From: JBFAPK01 sp040676675
Lineage (GTDB): Bacteria > Actinomycetota > Actinomycetes > Mycobacteriales > Micromonosporaceae
Direction: 5' to 3'
Length of the DNA stretch: 64,000 nucleotides
Assembly (NCBI RefSeq): GCF_040676675.1
Contig: NZ_JBFAPK010000009.1
Span: forward strand, 138,231-202,230
Shown here: positions 27,827-36,183 of the stretch, in pieces
Numbering within the stretch: position 1 is the stretch's first letter
Layout of the letters: every line of letters starts with the position of its first letter
Notes under the pieces: model-generated
The model's input: the letters and a program-made list of their open reading frames with translations, nothing else
Database searches by the model: none
What the model was told of the DNA's origin: nothing
Made by a program: the position numbers and the translations under genes

Positions 27827-27958
27827 CGCGTCGCTCCCTCCGTCACCGTCACGGGCCGGTCCGGCGCCAGAGGCGCCACCCGGGTGAGCGTCCCGCCCAC
27901 CCGGGTGTCCCCGCATCGCCCGGACCGGGTGAACCGGCCGGGTCGGGGGACTCGCCGG

Positions 27959-28375
27959 TCAGTTGTTCGGCTCGTCGGCGCTGATGTCCGCCAGTACGGA
28001 CTGCGGTTCCCGCTCCACCGCCAGGTCGCCCAGGGAGACCAGCCCGATCAGCCGCCCGTCCTCGACCACCGGCAGCCGCCGGATGCCGTACGTGCGCATC
28101 AGGTCCGCGGCGGCCACCGCGTCGTCGTACTGGGTCACCGTGACGACGTCCTGCGTGACGATCTGGCTCAGCGTGGCGGTGTCGACGTCCATGTTCTCGG
28201 CCACCCCGCGCACCGTGATGTCGCGGTCGGTCACGATCCCGACCACCTCGTCGCCGTTCGTGACGATGACGTCGCCGATGGCGCTGTCGCGCATTTCCTG
28301 CGCCGCCGCGGTGAGCGTGTCGCTGCCGTCCATGGTCACCAGACGGGTGGTCATGAACTCTCCGACAGTCGTCAT
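27959..28375 (-). CDS. tandem CBS-domain protein
   Basis: 138 residues that consist almost entirely of two CBS domains: MTTRLVTMDGSDTLTAAAQE to VVGIVTDRDI (about 8-60), and DVVTVTQYDDAVAAADLMRT to GLVSLGDLAV (about 75-125). The pair should bind adenine nucleotides, as in mycobacterial hypoxic-response protein Hrp1, which it resembles in size. ATG 28375 has GAGAGGGG seven nt upstream; the longer frame to 28606 reads through the 19-bp tandem repeats and is rejected. The C-terminal DEPNN tail is acidic. It is separated by 132 bp from the downstream SCP2-like gene. Confidence 0.9.
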   Translation of the reverse strand: MTTVGEFMTTRLVTMDGSDTLTAAAQEMRDSAIGDVIVTNGDEVVGIVTDRDITVRGVAENMDVDTATLSQIVTQDVVTVTQYDDAVAAADLMRTYGIRRLPVVEDGRLIGLVSLGDLAVEREPQSVLADISADEPNN

Positions 28376-28530
28376 GGTGCAACCCCTCTCAGTCTGCGAT
28401 CGCCGCCGACTACCCGGGCCGCCCGAGAAGCTAACGGGGACGCCCCACCCCAACCGGCGCGGACCGGGCCGGGACCGGCCAGGACGCGGAGCCGGGGCGC
28501 CGCCTGCCGACCCGCGCCGGTCGGCGCGCA

Positions 28531-28674
28531 CCGCGAGCCACGCCGGCTCCGTTGCCACCGCGAGCCACGCCAGCCACCGCGAGCCACGCCAGCCACCGCG
28601 AGCCACGCCGGCCGTGGGCCGCCGCCAGCCGCCGCGAGCCGTGCTCGGGCGGCCCGGGCACCGCGAGCCACGCC
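28531..28674. repeat. 19-bp tandem repeats in divergent intergenic region
   Basis: Three near-identical 19-bp units at about 28554-28610 (GCGAGCCACGCC core at 28561, 28580 and 28599) are flanked by further copies of the core at 28532 and 28662. The spacing of the central copies is exactly 19 bp. They lie between the CBS gene and the NmrA-like gene. There are no spacers, so it is not a CRISPR array. Confidence 0.8.
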
Positions 28675-28694
28675 CGGTGCGCGGACCAGGGCCG

Positions 28695-28700
28695 TAGAGT
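28695..28700 (+). promoter_or_regulatory. candidate -10 box of a leaderless promoter (TAGAGT)
   Basis: TAGAGT lies exactly 7 nt before ATG 28708; no Shine-Dalgarno is present. Confidence 0.55.
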
Positions 28701-28707
28701 TTCGGCC

Positions 28708-29568
28708 ATGACGTCGTCGGCCCCGCGCATCGCGGTCACCGGCGCCACCGGGCGGCTCGGCGGCCGAGTGGCCCGGCGGCTGGCCGCCGCGGGCGTACGG
28801 CAGCGGCTGGTCGTACGCGACCCCGCCCGGCTCCCCGACCTGGACGACGCGGAGGTGGCCCGGGCCGCGTACGCCGACCGTGACGCGGTGGTGCGCGCGC
28901 TCGCCGGCGTCGAGACGGTCCTCATGGTCTCTGGGGCGGAGGCGCCCGACCGGATCGACCAGCACCGCACCTTCGTCGACGCGGCCGTGGCCGCCGGGGT
29001 GCGCCACCTGGTCTACGTCTCGTTCTGCGGCGCCGCCCCGGACGCCACCTTCACCCTCGCCCGGGACCACTGGGCCACCGAGGAGCACATCCGGGCCAGC
29101 GGGCTGGCCGCCACGATGCTGCGGGACAACCTTTACATCGACTTCTTCCCGCTGCTCACCGGCGACGACGGGGTGATCCGGGGGCCGGCCGGCACGGGCC
29201 GCGTGGCCGCGGTGGCGCAGGACGACATCGCCGACGTCGCGGTGGCGGTGCTGCGCCGCCCCGAGGCGCACGTCGGCGCCGTGTACGAGCTCACCGGGCC
29301 GGAGGCGCTCACGCTCGCCGAGGTCGCCGCCCGGCTGACCCGGGCCACCGGGCGGCTGATCCGGTACGAGCCGGAGAGCCTCGCCGAGGCGTACGCCTCC
29401 CGGGCCCGCTTCGGCGCGCCGGACTGGCAGGTGGACGCCTGGGTCAGCACCTACACCGCGATCGCGGCCGGCGAGCTGGCCCGGGTCAGTGACGCGGTCG
29501 AGCGGGTCGCCGGCCACCGGCCGATGACCCTGGACGACTACCTCCGCCGGATACCCCGGCCAGGCTGA
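28708..29568 (+). CDS. NmrA-like NAD(P)-binding oxidoreductase
   Basis: 286 residues, an atypical short-chain dehydrogenase of the NmrA/QOR2-like group. It opens with a Rossmann strand and GATGRLGGRVARRL, followed by VVRDPARLPDL as the cofactor ribose/phosphate region. ATLLRDN-type motif is present as ATMLRDNLYIDF, and a typical late helix DDIADVAVAVL marks the substrate side. The catalytic Tyr-x3-Lys of classical SDRs is absent. ATG 28708 is supported by a -10 box 7 nt upstream. It is a single gene; the substrate, likely a quinone or a regulatory cofactor function, is unknown. Confidence 0.87.
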   Translation: MTSSAPRIAVTGATGRLGGRVARRLAAAGVRQRLVVRDPARLPDLDDAEVARAAYADRDAVVRALAGVETVLMVSGAEAPDRIDQHRTFVDAAVAAGVRHLVYVSFCGAAPDATFTLARDHWATEEHIRASGLAATMLRDNLYIDFFPLLTGDDGVIRGPAGTGRVAAVAQDDIADVAVAVLRRPEAHVGAVYELTGPEALTLAEVAARLTRATGRLIRYEPESLAEAYASRARFGAPDWQVDAWVSTYTAIAAGELARVSDAVERVAGHRPMTLDDYLRRIPRPG

Positions 29569-29612
29569 GCCGGCGGGCCGGCCGGTGGCGGCGCGGCCCG
29601 TCGGTACGGGCG

Positions 29613-30047
29613 TCAGGCCCGCGGCGGCATGCCGTAGACCCGTTCCACCCGCAGGTGCAGGGCGACGCGGCGGTCGGCGACCATCGCGCGCCGGTAGTCG
29701 TCCCAGTCCGGGTGCTCGCCCCCGATGGCCCGGTAGATGTCGATCAGTTCCTCGACCGTGGCGTCGTGCGGATCCGCCGCCACCGGGCTCAGCTCGGCCG
29801 CGGCGTCCGCCACCACGTACGACCAGCCGTCCGGCGCGCTCACGTGGAAGCTCGCCCGCGGGTCGCGCCGCAGGTTGACGGTCTTCGCCCGGTCCTCGGT
29901 GACGCTGACCCGGATCAGCTTCCGGGCCCGGTCGAAGGTGTAGTTGACGTTGGAGAGCTGCGGCCGGCCGTCCCGCCGAATCGTCGCGAGTACCCCGAGC
30001 TGCCCGCTGCCGAGCAGGTCGAGCAGCCTCTCCTCGTTGGTCGTCAT
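29613..30047 (-). CDS. PPOX-class F420-dependent oxidoreductase
   Basis: 144-residue split-barrel flavin/deazaflavin reductase. The N-terminus LLDLLGSGQLGVLATIRRDGRPQLSNV and the following RKLIRVSVTEDRAKTVNLRRDPR form the phosphate and F420-binding face typical of actinobacterial PPOX proteins. A conserved DWDDYRRAMVADRRVALHLR segment lies near the end. Whether it uses F420 or FMN cannot be settled from sequence, but the family in this phylum mostly uses F420. It starts 4 nt after the asd stop and so is cotranscribed with it. Confidence 0.87.
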   Translation of the reverse strand: MTTNEERLLDLLGSGQLGVLATIRRDGRPQLSNVNYTFDRARKLIRVSVTEDRAKTVNLRRDPRASFHVSAPDGWSYVVADAAAELSPVAADPHDATVEELIDIYRAIGGEHPDWDDYRRAMVADRRVALHLRVERVYGMPPRA

Positions 30048-30051
30048 CCGA

Positions 30052-31074
30052 TCAGCCCTCCGCCGCCACCAGCTCGGCGAGCTGTACCGCGTTCAGCGCG
30101 GCGCCCTTGCGCAGGTTGTCGTTCGAGCAGAAGAAGGCCAGCGCGTTCTCCGCCGTCTCGTCCACCCGGATCCGGCCGACGAAGGTCGGGTCCGCGCCGG
30201 CCGCCCGCAGCGGCGTCGGCACCTCGGTCAGCTCCACCCCGGGTGCCCCGGCGAGCAGCTCGCGGGCCCGGGCGGGGTCGAGCGGGCGGGCGAACCGGGC
30301 GTTGACCTGCAACGAGTGCCCGGTGAAGACCGGCACCCGGACGCAGGTGCCGGAGACCTTCAGGTCGGGAATCTCCAGGATCTTGCGGCTCTCGTTGCGG
30401 AGCTTCTGCTCCTCGTCGGTCTCGGCGGAGCCGTCGTCGACGATCGAGCCGGCGAGCGGGAGCACGTTGAAGGCGATCGGCTGGGCGAAGACCCGGGGTT
30501 CGGGGAACTCGACGGCCGCGCCGTCGAAGGCCAGCCCGGCCGCCTGCCCGGCGACCTTGTCCACCTGCTCGTGCAGCTCGGCGACGCCGGCCAGCCCGGC
30601 GCCGGAGACCGCCTGGTACGTGGTGGCGACGAGGGCGACCAGCCCGGCCTCCGCGTGCAGCGGGCGCAGGGCCGGCATCACGGCCATCGTGGTGCAGTTG
30701 GGGTTGGCGATGATGCCCCTGGGGCGTACGGCGGCGGCGTGCGGGTTGACCTCGGCCACCACCAGCGGCACCTCGGGGTCCATCCGCCAGGCGGAGGAGT
30801 TGTCGATCACCACGGCGCCGGCCTCGGCCACCCGGGGCGCCAGCTCCTTCGAGGTCTGCTTGCCGGCCGAGAAGAGCACGACGTCCAGGCCGCGGTAGTC
30901 GGCGGTGGCGGCGTCCTCCACCGTGACCTCGCCGTCGGCCCAGGGCAGGGTCCGCCCCGCCGAGCGCGCCGAGGCGAACAACCGCAGCTGTTCCACCGGA
31001 AACTTCCGCTCCGCCAGCACCTGGCGCATGACGCCGCCGACCTGGCCGGTGGCTCCCACAATGCCGATCCTCAT
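30052..31074 (-). CDS. asd: aspartate-semialdehyde dehydrogenase
   Basis: Reduces L-aspartyl-4-phosphate to aspartate semialdehyde, the branch point to lysine/diaminopimelate, methionine and threonine. 340 residues, the normal length. The NADP fold GATGQVGGVMRQVL is at 7-20, catalytic Cys127 sits in NPNCTTM, the substrate-binding region contains TYQAVSGAGLAG, and FTGHS carries the base His. ATG 31074 follows a -10 box by 7 nt. The partner aspartokinase gene, often upstream in actinobacteria, is not here; instead an M16 peptidase gene lies upstream and a PPOX gene is coupled downstream. Confidence 0.96.
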   Translation of the reverse strand: MRIGIVGATGQVGGVMRQVLAERKFPVEQLRLFASARSAGRTLPWADGEVTVEDAATADYRGLDVVLFSAGKQTSKELAPRVAEAGAVVIDNSSAWRMDPEVPLVVAEVNPHAAAVRPRGIIANPNCTTMAVMPALRPLHAEAGLVALVATTYQAVSGAGLAGVAELHEQVDKVAGQAAGLAFDGAAVEFPEPRVFAQPIAFNVLPLAGSIVDDGSAETDEEQKLRNESRKILEIPDLKVSGTCVRVPVFTGHSLQVNARFARPLDPARARELLAGAPGVELTEVPTPLRAAGADPTFVGRIRVDETAENALAFFCSNDNLRKGAALNAVQLAELVAAEG

Positions 31075-31081
31075 GTCAGCG

Positions 31082-31087
31082 AGGCTA
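31082..31087 (-). promoter_or_regulatory. candidate -10 box of a leaderless promoter for asd (TAGCCT on minus strand)
   Basis: On the minus strand TAGCCT is followed by 7 nt and then the asd ATG. This suggests asd is transcribed separately from the upstream peptidase genes. Confidence 0.55.
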
Positions 31088-31151
31088 CCGGGGCGACGGC
31101 GCGGTCCGGCAATCCGATTCCCACCGCGCCGCCGCCCGACACACCATCGGC

Positions 31152-32492
31152 CTAGCCGTCGACCACCTCGCCGAGCCCGGCGGCGACCAGCTCGTCCCGG
31201 ATCAGGGCGGCGTCCCCCTCGACCACCAGCGTCAGCCCCTGCGGGTGCAGGTAACGTGCCGCCGCCGCGGAGACCTCGGCCTCGGTGGCGGAGAGGAGCT
31301 GCTCCCGCAGCGTCGCGTGGTAGTCGTCCGGCAGGCCGTGCACCACCAGCGTGGCGAGCGCCGAGACGATCGCGCGGGGGGTCTGCAGCTCCACCGAGAG
31401 CTGCCCGGCCCGCCAGGAGCGCGCCACCGCCAGCTCCTCCTCGGTCACCCCGTCCGCCTGGGTACGGGAGATCTCGCCGACCGCGTCCACCAGCGCGGGC
31501 GCGGTGACGGCCGTCTGCACGCCGGAGCTGACCGTGAAGCGCCCGAACCGCCGCGAGGTGCCGAAGTCCGCCCGGATGCCGTACGTGTAGCCGCGCACCT
31601 CGCGGATCAGGTGGTTGAGCCGGGACGTGAACGCGCCGCCGAGGACCGTGCCGGCCAGCACCATCGGTACGTGGTCCGGGTGGGCGCGGTGCGGCGCGAC
31701 GTGCCCGAGGCGCAGCGTCGACTGCACCGAGCTCGGCCGGTCGACCAGGATGATCCGCCGCTCGTCACGCAGCGCCACGTCGAACGGGCCGCCCGCGTCG
31801 GCCGGCCGCCCCGTGGCCCCGGCGAACGCCGCCGCGGCGAGCGCGTCCAGGTCGATCCGGTCCAGGTCGCCGGCGACGAGCAGGGTGCCGGGCCGGGTCA
31901 GCCACTCGGCGTGGTACCCGGTCACGTCGTCCACGCCGAGCGCGGCGACGGACTCCGGGTCGCCGTCCATCGGCCGGCCGTGGCGCATCCCCGGCCCGAA
32001 GAGGTCGGCCCGCAGCGCCGCGTCCGCCCGCGGGCCCGGGTTGGCCCAGTCCATCCGCAGCGCGGTCGCCTCGTCGTCCCGGACCCGGGTCACGTCCTCC
32101 GGGTCGAGCCGGGGCGTACGCACCGCCTCGGCGAGCAGTTCCACGGCGGGCAGCAACCGCTGCACCGGTACCTGCACGCTGACCTGGAAGGAGTCCCAGT
32201 CGGACGCGGTGAACAGCTCGGTACCGAGGTTCTCCAGCGCCAACGCGTACGCGGTCGAGTCGCGGCGGGTCGTACCCTCCTCCAGGGCCTTGGCCACCAC
32301 CACGGCCAGCCCCTCCCGCCCGACCGGCTCCCGGCCGGCGCCCGCGTCGAGCAGCAGGGCGGCGACGGCGAGGTTGTGGCCCGGCAGGTGCGCCGCGACC
32401 ACGTCACCGCCCGCCACCGAGCGGCGTACGACCGGCGGGAAGCGGTACGGACGGGCCGCTCCCGGGCCCGGGCGCTCGCTGATCAACGTCAT
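31152..32492 (-). CDS. M16 family peptidase, non-catalytic subunit
   Basis: 446 residues with the M16 (insulinase/processing peptidase) fold repeated twice. The zinc motif position reads GLAVVVAKALEEGT where an active enzyme has HxxEH, so it cannot bind zinc. It keeps the substrate-binding Arg/Tyr pair in IREVRGYTYGIRADF, which is characteristic of the inactive partner in two-subunit M16 enzymes. ATG 32492 has GAGAGG seven nt upstream and is preferred over GTG 32498. It lies 43 bp after the catalytic-subunit gene, so both are probably made from one mRNA and form a heterodimer. Confidence 0.9.
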   Translation of the reverse strand: MTLISERPGPGAARPYRFPPVVRRSVAGGDVVAAHLPGHNLAVAALLLDAGAGREPVGREGLAVVVAKALEEGTTRRDSTAYALALENLGTELFTASDWDSFQVSVQVPVQRLLPAVELLAEAVRTPRLDPEDVTRVRDDEATALRMDWANPGPRADAALRADLFGPGMRHGRPMDGDPESVAALGVDDVTGYHAEWLTRPGTLLVAGDLDRIDLDALAAAAFAGATGRPADAGGPFDVALRDERRIILVDRPSSVQSTLRLGHVAPHRAHPDHVPMVLAGTVLGGAFTSRLNHLIREVRGYTYGIRADFGTSRRFGRFTVSSGVQTAVTAPALVDAVGEISRTQADGVTEEELAVARSWRAGQLSVELQTPRAIVSALATLVVHGLPDDYHATLREQLLSATEAEVSAAAARYLHPQGLTLVVEGDAALIRDELVAAGLGEVVDG

Positions 32493-32535
32493 GACCACAC
32501 CTCTCGTTCGCGACTGCGCGGCTGGCTCACCCGGC

Positions 32536-33864
32536 TCACTTCCCGCGCTCGCCGGCGCTCGACTCCGCCGGTTCGGTCTCCGCCGGCGGCGTGTAGGTCA
32601 GCGTCACCCGGTCGGCCGGCCGGAGCACCTCCGCCGCGACCTCGGCCACCCGGTCGGCGGTGACGGCGAGCCAGTTCGGCAGCCGCTGCCCGGCCAGCGC
32701 CGGGTCGCCGAACTGCACGGCGTACCGGCCGAGGGTGTCGGCCCGGCCGTCGACGGTGGCCATCTGCCGCCACCAGCCGGTGGTGAGCAGGGCGCGGGCC
32801 CGCTCCAGCTCGGCCTCGGTCACGCCGCCGCTGGCCAGTTCGTCCACCACCTCGACCAGACCCTCCTCCAGCCGCTCGATGGTGACCCCGGGGCGGGCGG
32901 TGGCGGTCACGATCAGCGGGGCCGGCGCGTGCGCCAGGTCCACCCCGTACGCCCCGACGCTGTCCGGCTGGGCCAGCCGCGCCCCGTCCGCCAGCCGCTG
33001 GTACAGCCGGCTGCCCCGGCCGCCGCCGAGCACCGTGGCGAGCAGGGTGACCGCGTCGTACTCGGCGCTGCCGAACGGGTGGGTGCGGTGCGACAGGTAG
33101 ACCCGGGGCGACGGTACGTCGGCGACGACCGCCTCCCGGGCCGGCGCGCCGGTGGCGGGCACGTGGCGCCCGTCCGGGGCCGGCGGGATGTCCGGGCGGG
33201 GGGCGAGCCCGCCGAAGTAGCGCTCCGCCAGCGCGAAGACCTCGTCCGGCGCCGCGTCGCCGGCCACCGTCAGCACCGCGTTGTTCGGCGCGTAGTACGT
33301 GGTGTGGAACGCCTTGAAGGTCTCCAGGTCGGCGGCGTTCAGGTCGGCCATCGAGCCGATCGTCGCGTGGTGGTACGGGTGTCCGGGCGGGTAGAGCAAC
33401 GGCAGCAGCCGCAGCCACGCGTCCCCGTACGGGACGTTCTCGTAGCGCTGGCGCCGCTCGTTCTTCACCACCTCGCGCTGGTTGTCCAGCGTCTCCTGGG
33501 TCAGCGCCGGGATTAGCCCGCCCATCCGGTCGGCCTCCAGCCAGAGCACCAGCTCCAGGTGTTCGGCGGGAACCGTGTCGAAGTAGTTGGTCCGGTCCGG
33601 GTTGGTGGTGGCGTTGAGGGTGCCACCCGAGCCCTGGACGTACCGCATGTGCTCGGTCTTCGCGACGTTGACCGAGCCCTCGAACATCAGGTGCTCGAAG
33701 AGGTGGGCGAAGCCGGTCTGTCCGGCGGGCTCGTGCCGGGAGCCCACGTCGTACCAGAGGTTGACGGCGACGACGGGAACGCTGCGATCCTCGCTGACCA
33801 CGACGCGCAACCCGTTGTCGAGCCGGGTCGTCTCGATCGGCCAGGGGTAACCGGTCTCGGGCAT
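32536..33864 (-). CDS. M16 family zinc metallopeptidase, catalytic subunit
   Basis: 442 residues. The inverted zinc motif HLFEH is at 54-58 (ligands His54 and His58, catalytic Glu57), and the third ligand should be the Glu of VVKNERR near 136. No signal peptide is present, so the enzyme is cytoplasmic and probably degrades small peptides. The C-terminus is a short charged tail. It pairs with the inactive subunit encoded immediately downstream. ATG 33864 follows TAGCGT by 6 nt on the minus strand. It is divergent from the metallophosphoesterase gene, with only 62 bp between the two starts. Confidence 0.93.
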   Translation of the reverse strand: MPETGYPWPIETTRLDNGLRVVVSEDRSVPVVAVNLWYDVGSRHEPAGQTGFAHLFEHLMFEGSVNVAKTEHMRYVQGSGGTLNATTNPDRTNYFDTVPAEHLELVLWLEADRMGGLIPALTQETLDNQREVVKNERRQRYENVPYGDAWLRLLPLLYPPGHPYHHATIGSMADLNAADLETFKAFHTTYYAPNNAVLTVAGDAAPDEVFALAERYFGGLAPRPDIPPAPDGRHVPATGAPAREAVVADVPSPRVYLSHRTHPFGSAEYDAVTLLATVLGGGRGSRLYQRLADGARLAQPDSVGAYGVDLAHAPAPLIVTATARPGVTIERLEEGLVEVVDELASGGVTEAELERARALLTTGWWRQMATVDGRADTLGRYAVQFGDPALAGQRLPNWLAVTADRVAEVAAEVLRPADRVTLTYTPPAETEPAESSAGERGK

Positions 33865-33870
33865 CCCCCG

Positions 33871-33876
33871 ACGCTA
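33871..33876 (-). promoter_or_regulatory. candidate -10 box for M16 peptidase operon (TAGCGT on minus strand)
   Basis: TAGCGT followed by 6 nt and the ATG at 33864. It lies 38 bp from the divergent -10 box at 33914, so the two promoters share one short region. Confidence 0.45.
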
Positions 33877-33913
33877 TCCGATCACCCGCTCCGGCGGGTT
33901 TCGCCGCCCCGCG

Positions 33914-33919
33914 CATACT
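33914..33919 (+). promoter_or_regulatory. candidate -10 box of a leaderless promoter (CATACT)
   Basis: CATACT, one base off TATACT, lies 7 nt before GTG 33927. Confidence 0.4.
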
Positions 33920-33926
33920 GCACGGC

Positions 33927-35540
33927 GTGGCCCTCCTCTGCGACCCGTACCTTCTCGACCCGGGAGCCGACCGGGTCCATGTGATCTGGCACACGGACAC
34001 CCCCGGCGGGCGGCACGTGGTGCTCGTCGGCCCCGGCGTCGCCGGGCTCACCGACGCGGCCGCCCGCGCCGCGGCCGAGGAGCCGGCCGGGGCGGGGCCC
34101 GGCTGGCGCGCCGTCGCGGCGGTCACCAGCGCGCTGAGCCGCACCCGCGAGGACCCGGAGTCGGTACTGCCCGGCCCGGCCTACGAGACGGTCCGGGCCC
34201 GGCCGGTGTACCGGCAGTTCGCCACCGTGGACCGGCTCGGCCCCGGCCGCACCCCCTACCGGGTCGTCTCGGTCGACGAGGCCGGCGCGGCGACGGTGAC
34301 GCCGGCCTGGTCGCTCGCCCCGGCCCGGCCCGGCGACGCCCCGGTACGGCTGCTGCTGAGCAGCGACCACCAGCTCAAGCCGATGGTCCCGGCGAACCTG
34401 GCCAAGGTGGCCGAGACGGTCGGCGTCGAGCTGGACGGCGTGCTGATGGCCGGGGACATGGTGAACGTGCCGGACCGGGCCAGCGACTGGTTCGACCACG
34501 CCGACGGCGCCGCCTTCTTCGCCAGCTTCACCGGGCGCGCCGACCGCGAGCTGGCGGGGCGCCGGTACGTGGGCGCGCCGATCCTCCAGCACACGCCGAT
34601 CTTCCCGACCATCGGCAACCACGAGGTGATGGGGCGCTGGTCGACGACCGTACCGCTGGAGCTGCAGTTCCACGGCGCGCACCCGCGGGCCTGGGACATC
34701 ACCACCTACCGGGAGCTCTTCCCGCTGCCCGCGAGTGCCGAGGGTGGCCCGCGCTGGTGGGCGCGGAGCATCGGCGAGGTGCACGTGGTCGGGCTCTTCG
34801 TGACCCACGTCTGGCGCCCGCCGGGCACCCGGGGCCGCACCAAATACGCCGAGGCGCCCGAGGACCTCGACCGTCCGGAGCGCTGGGGGCACGGGCAGTT
34901 CATCTTCGAGCCGGTGCACCGCGACTCCGCCCAGTACCGCTGGCTGGCCCGGGAGCTGGCCTCGCCGGCCGCCCGGCGGGCCCGGTACCGGGTGGTGATG
35001 TTCCACCACCCCGGGCACGGGCTCGGCAGCCACTCCGTACCGCCGTACACCGACCCGGTGCCGAGGGTGACCCGCGACCCGGAGAGCGGGAGGATCTCCG
35101 CCGTCGGGTACGACTACCCGATCGCCGAGGACCACGTCCTGCGGGACCTCGCCCCGCTCTTCGACTCCGCCGGGGTGCACCTGGTGCTCAACGGCCACTC
35201 GCACGTCTGGAACCGGTTCCGTACCGAGGCGGGCGTGAACTGGCTGGAGACCTCCAACGTCGGCAACAGCTACGGCGCGTACGACGTGACCTCCGGCCGG
35301 GTACGCGACGCGCCCGCCGGCTACGTCGGCCAGGGCGACCCCGGCGGCCTGCCCCCGATCGTGCCGACCGTGGCCCCGCTGACCGATCCCGGCGGGCGGC
35401 CCCTGCCGTTCCTGGCCAGCAACGACGTCACGGCGTTCTCGGTGCTCGACTCGGCGGCCGGCGTGGTCTGCTCGTACCGGTTCGACACCCGCGAGCCCGA
35501 CTCGCCGGTGGTTCTCTTCGACGAGTTCCCGCTCGGCTAG
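33927..35540 (+). CDS. large metallophosphoesterase family protein
   Basis: 537 residues. An N-terminal ~140-residue beta-rich domain precedes a calcineurin-like phosphoesterase with all metal motifs: LLSSDHQ, GDMVN, GNHEVMGRW, FHHPGHG and NGHSHVWNRF. The enzyme should use two metal ions to cleave a phosphate ester. No clear signal peptide is present, though related actinobacterial enzymes are often exported. GTG 33927 is supported by a -10 box 7 nt upstream. It is monocistronic and convergent with a small acidic-protein gene. Confidence 0.88.
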   Translation: MALLCDPYLLDPGADRVHVIWHTDTPGGRHVVLVGPGVAGLTDAAARAAAEEPAGAGPGWRAVAAVTSALSRTREDPESVLPGPAYETVRARPVYRQFATVDRLGPGRTPYRVVSVDEAGAATVTPAWSLAPARPGDAPVRLLLSSDHQLKPMVPANLAKVAETVGVELDGVLMAGDMVNVPDRASDWFDHADGAAFFASFTGRADRELAGRRYVGAPILQHTPIFPTIGNHEVMGRWSTTVPLELQFHGAHPRAWDITTYRELFPLPASAEGGPRWWARSIGEVHVVGLFVTHVWRPPGTRGRTKYAEAPEDLDRPERWGHGQFIFEPVHRDSAQYRWLARELASPAARRARYRVVMFHHPGHGLGSHSVPPYTDPVPRVTRDPESGRISAVGYDYPIAEDHVLRDLAPLFDSAGVHLVLNGHSHVWNRFRTEAGVNWLETSNVGNSYGAYDVTSGRVRDAPAGYVGQGDPGGLPPIVPTVAPLTDPGGRPLPFLASNDVTAFSVLDSAAGVVCSYRFDTREPDSPVVLFDEFPLG

Positions 35541-35571
35541 GCCGGTGCGGGCACCGTTTCCCACTCGGCGG

Positions 35572-35591
35572 GGCACGGCCCGGGCCGTGCC
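35572..35591. terminator. 20-bp perfect palindrome, bidirectional terminator
   Basis: GGCACGGCCCGGGCCGTGCC in the convergent gap between the phosphoesterase gene and the small acidic-protein gene. It can form an 8-bp stem with a 4-nt loop. Confidence 0.6.
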
Positions 35592-35604
35592 GGGCGCCGC
35601 CCCG

Positions 35605-35871
35605 TCAGTCTGGCGGCTCCAGCGGGCGCGGGTCCGCCGACGGCTCCGGCGGGACGGTCTCGTCCGCGGTACGCCGTTCCAGGTGCGTGTCCGGGGCGGC
35701 GTCCGGCACGTACTCGCGCGTGTCGGACTCGGCCAGGATCGCCTCCGCCTGCGCCCGCGGGTCGTCGCTGCCCGCCGACCGCTCCTCGGGCAGCAGGTGC
35801 TCCGCCCGGGCCTCGATCCGTTCCCGTTCCTCGCTGTCCAGGCCCATGGCCCCGTCACCGTTGCGGCTCAT
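35605..35871 (-). CDS. small acidic hydrophilic protein
   Basis: 88 residues rich in Glu, Asp, Arg and Ala, with a short charged helix GLDSEERERIEARAEHLLPE near the N-terminus and a Pro-rich disordered end. No domain is recognised. The ATG at 35871 is preferred, with ATG 35847 (MGLDSEERER) as alternative. A TACAGG box lies 6 nt before the first, close to the leaderless pattern but without the final T. Proteins of this kind are common in Micromonosporaceae; the role is unknown. Confidence 0.65.
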   Translation of the reverse strand: MSRNGDGAMGLDSEERERIEARAEHLLPEERSAGSDDPRAQAEAILAESDTREYVPDAAPDTHLERRTADETVPPEPSADPRPLEPPD

Positions 35872-35986
35872 GGCCCGCCTGTACCCATCCCCGGGCCCGG
35901 CTACGCACCCGCCCGGTGACGGTGACCCGCCGCACCTTCTGGCCGAGGCCACCCGAACGGCGGCCCCGACCGCCGTCCGCGTGCGG

Positions 35987-35992
35987 TAAGGT
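35987..35992 (+). promoter_or_regulatory. candidate -10 box for the DAHP synthase leader (TAAGGT)
   Basis: TAAGGT ends exactly 7 nt before the leader-peptide GTG at 36000, so the transcript probably begins at the start codon. An alternative reading is that AAGG (35988-35991) serves as ribosome binding site. Confidence 0.5.
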
Positions 35993-35999
35993 TGCCGCC

Positions 36000-36059
36000 G
36001 TGTGGTGCTCGTATCGATGGTTTAGCCAGCCGGCCCTGGGGCCGGTGACTAGGTCATGA
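36000..36059 (+). CDS. aromatic leader peptide of DAHP synthase attenuator
   Basis: A 19-codon ORF encoding VWCSYRWFSQPALGPVTRS and ending in TGA. Four of its first eight residues are aromatic (Trp2, Tyr5, Trp7, Phe8), far above chance. It precedes a terminator hairpin (36089-36116) and the DAHP synthase gene at 36184. This is the layout of ribosome-mediated attenuation: stalling at the aromatic codons when charged aromatic tRNAs are scarce would allow read-through. The mechanism is inferred; the ORF and hairpin are seen directly. All three aromatic amino acids are represented, which fits control of their common first step. Confidence 0.8.
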   Translation: MWCSYRWFSQPALGPVTRS

Positions 36060-36082
36060 CCTGAGATCACCACCACCAGAGC
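36030..36082 (+). promoter_or_regulatory. pause/alternative RNA structures of the attenuator
   Basis: Within and after the leader ORF lie CCGGCC/GGCCGG (36030-36045), the palindrome AGGTCATGACCT (36051-36062) spanning the leader stop codon, and GGTGA/TCACC (36044-36048 with 36067-36071) enclosing it. These can form mutually exclusive hairpins ahead of the terminator. Their exact roles are inferred. Confidence 0.5.
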
Positions 36083-36088
36083 CGGCGC

Positions 36089-36116
36089 GGGCAGGGACTC
36101 CAGTTCCTGCCCTTTT
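36089..36116 (+). terminator. attenuator terminator hairpin with T run
   Basis: GGGCAGG (36089-36095) pairs with CCTGCCC (36106-36112), extended inward by ACT/AGT, and is followed by TTTT. It is the only hairpin with a true T run noted in this window and lies 67 bp before the DAHP synthase start. Confidence 0.82.
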
Positions 36117-36183
36117 CCATGCGAGCAGCCGGCTCGACACCCGGGCGCCGGCACCGGGGCGGGGTCGGCGGGAGGAGACCCAC

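Noticed and set aside
28531..28674. CRISPR-like array
   Set aside because: Repeat units are directly adjacent with no spacers and no cas genes are near; the same applies to 37298-37387.
31152..32492. Second active M16 protease
   Set aside because: The HxxEH zinc motif is absent; only the Arg/Tyr pair of non-catalytic subunits remains, so it is the inactive partner.
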